Below are positions 7,514 to 7,579 of a stretch of DNA of 7,579 bases, in pieces. Each line of letters begins with the position of its first letter. Position 1 is the stretch's first letter. Made by a program: the position numbers and the translations under genes. The DNA comes from an uncultured Oxalobacteraceae bacterium (GTDB lineage: Bacteria > Pseudomonadota > Gammaproteobacteria > Burkholderiales > Burkholderiaceae), in contig CAMLFK010000246.1 of assembly GCA_946479255.1 (NCBI GenBank), positions 1 to 7,579 of the forward strand. The letters are read 5' to 3'. Below the pieces are notes generated by a model that saw only the letters and a program-made list of their open reading frames with translations, was not told the DNA's origin and ran no database searches.

Positions 7514-7536
7514 ATGCCGTGAGGGTTTGCTATAGT
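7508..7536 (+). promoter_or_regulatory. Extended -10 promoter for a gene beyond the right edge
   Basis: TTGCGC at 7508-7513 is followed by a 17-base gap and TATAGT at 7531-7536, which carries the extended -10 TG at 7528-7529 (TGCTATAGT). The -10 differs from TATAAT at one base and the spacing is ideal, so this is the best promoter in the window. Transcription should start near 7542-7544 and run out of the window. The C/T-rich GTTCGCCTCCC after the -10 resembles stable-RNA (tRNA or rRNA) promoters of betaproteobacteria, but no RNA gene is visible in the remaining 35 bases, so the target is unknown. Confidence 0.55.
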
Positions 7537-7537
7537 T

Positions 7538-7560
7538 CGCCTCCCGCAGAAATGCAGGCG
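7538..7560. repeat. Short hairpin with GAAA tetraloop
   Basis: CGCCT (7538-7542) pairs with AGGCG (7556-7560), and inside it GCA pairs with TGC around a GAAA loop (7549-7552), with a three-base CCC bulge. The expected start site of the promoter just upstream falls within the 5' arm, so the full hairpin could form only in transcripts reading through from jetD. There is no T run after it. It may be a chance fold. Confidence 0.25.
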
Positions 7561-7579
7561 TCTCAAAGCAAGCTGAAGC

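Noticed and set aside
1..7579. CRISPR arrays, insertion sequences, tRNA or rRNA genes, and flanking direct repeats
   Set aside because: I found no repeat-spacer pattern, transposase, terminal inverted repeats or cloverleaf sequence on reading through the window; almost all of it is accounted for by the five genes.

Overview
The window is GC-rich (about 60-65% by eye), densely coded on the + strand, and reads like the chromosome of a proteobacterium. The protein style and the promoter at the right edge suggest a betaproteobacterium, perhaps near Oxalobacteraceae or Burkholderiales. That placement is inference; no taxonomic marker gene is present.

Layout: (1) positions 1-801 hold the 3' three quarters of rtcA, the RNA 3'-terminal phosphate cyclase, cut by the window edge. 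(2) Positions 802-885 are a short spacer with a weak candidate promoter and two small inverted repeats. (3) Positions 886-7506 hold four genes in one tight operon whose three junctions are all 4-nt ATGA stop/start overlaps. They are a DUF3375 protein (JetA), a DUF4194 protein (JetB), a large SMC-like ATPase (JetC) and a DUF3322/DUF2220 TOPRIM protein (JetD). (4) Positions 7507-7579 hold a good extended -10 promoter that starts two bases after the jetD stop and points out of the window to an unseen gene, possibly a stable RNA.

The four-gene block is a complete type I Wadjet (JetABCD, also called MksFEBG or EptABCD) anti-plasmid system. In the known model, JetC dimers form an SMC motor that extrudes DNA loops. 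JetA is the kleisin that bridges the ATPase heads, JetB is the KITE subunit bound to the kleisin, and JetD is the TOPRIM nuclease that cuts small closed-circular DNA once it has been fully extruded. All key motifs that can be checked by eye are intact: JetC Walker A, signature and Walker B, and the JetD TOPRIM Glu and DxD. The system therefore looks functional. It is a described defence family, and I do not see an undescribed system here. The points most worth a second look are the boundaries of the block: an inverted repeat across the jetD stop codon that also covers the -35 of the next promoter, and the abutment of a defence operon against what may be a stable-RNA promoter.
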